Shown: piece by piece, positions 63,690 to 64,000 of the stretch
Numbering within the stretch: position 1 is the stretch's first letter
How the letters are laid out: every line of letters starts with the position of its first letter
NCBI GenBank assembly: GCA_910592005.1
Contig: CAJVPP010000020.1
Span: 1 to 64,000, forward strand
Direction: 5' to 3'
Origin: Funneliformis mosseae
Taxonomy: Eukaryota > Glomeromycota > Glomeromycetes > Glomerales > Glomeraceae
Length of the DNA stretch: 64,000 nt
Notes under the pieces: model-generated
Seen by the model: the letters and a program-made list of their open reading frames with translations, nothing else
The model's database searches: none
What the model was told of the DNA's origin: nothing
Made by a program: the position numbers and the translations under genes

Positions 63690-64000
63690 GATTAAATATT
63701 CAGTAGGCCATCCTTAATTCTTAATACATGCTTCAATTCTATTTGGCATGCTTTCTATAAGTTTGATGTAAGTTTCAGATAGAATTTTTCTTCACTTTTC
63801 TTGTAATATTTCTTCAAGTTCATGAAGATTTTTCAGATATATAGAACGTTTAATACGCTTTCATTTAAGTTCATTCCATAAATTCTTAATTGGATTAAGG
63901 TCTGAAGATTGAGAAGGCTAATCAGTGAGTAGCTTAACCTGTTTTTGAATAATCCAATTTTTGATATCCTTTGCTTTATGAACTAGAGTATTATCATCTT
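63690..64000 (-). pseudogene. Tc1-type transposase C-terminus, decayed, cut by window edge
   Basis: Reading inwards from the right edge on the minus strand: DDNTLVHKAKDIKNWI, VKLLTD-stop-PSQSSDLNPIKNLWNELK, then KNLHELEEILQEK and LIESMPNRIEACIK. This is the second half of the DDE catalytic region of Tc1-like transposases: QDNxxxH, WPSQSPDLNPIE, LWxxLK. The final acid of the family sits in SPDLNPIE; here that Glu is replaced by Lys (DLNPIK). Trp positions in LL-x-WPSQ, ELK-W and EK-W are TAG or TGA. The N-terminal half lies beyond the window. No terminal repeat was identified. Confidence 0.8.

Overview
This is nuclear DNA of a filamentous fungus, very AT-rich and packed with A/T homopolymers. 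Multi-intron genes, GT-AG introns (plus one GC-AG), a MATA-type HMG-box gene and several decayed DNA-transposon families (pogo/CENP-B-like, FLYWCH-MULE, PIF/Harbinger, Tc1) fit an arbuscular mycorrhizal fungus of the Glomeromycotina, Rhizophagus-like. That placement rests on recognised protein families, not on a database search.

Layout. About 286-12,900 is an extremely AT-rich, CpG-poor compartment made of dead transposons: a pogo-like element with terminal inverted repeats and TA target duplications (3352-5061), a zinc-finger transposase-like pseudogene (about 7232-8960), a MULE bounded by tandem-repeat-bearing inverted ends (about 9438-11470) and a Harbinger nuclease pseudogene (about 11815-12700). 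About 12,900-36,500 has higher GC and is nearly gene-free: one small intronless gene (20239-20526), a 380-bp hAT-type MITE with an 8-bp target duplication (30408-30787) and a 41-bp minisatellite.

The gene-bearing part is 36,588-56,875: a MATA-HMG transcription factor (+), an exact 4,276-bp tandem duplication carrying tRNA-Val(CAC) and the 3' part of an E2F gene, the intact E2F gene (-), mitochondrial class 2 dihydroorotate dehydrogenase (-), a cytosolic-type thioredoxin (+, divergent from DHODH) and the histone chaperone ASF1 (+). E2F, DHODH, thioredoxin and ASF1 all serve S-phase or nucleotide/chromatin biology, but they are separate eukaryotic transcription units and the grouping may be chance. 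From about 58,200 a decayed gene built of repeated protein units leads into a second AT-rich transposon compartment (about 59,620-64,000) with a LINE RNase H remnant and a Tc1 transposase fragment cut by the window edge.

Exon structures below were assembled by hand from splice sites, reading phase and family conservation. Pseudogene limits are approximate. No new defence or catalytic system was found; the most notable items are the exact duplication that copies part of E2F, the W-x-P-E-G motif shared by the small gene and the HMG gene, and the structure and decay pattern of the transposons.
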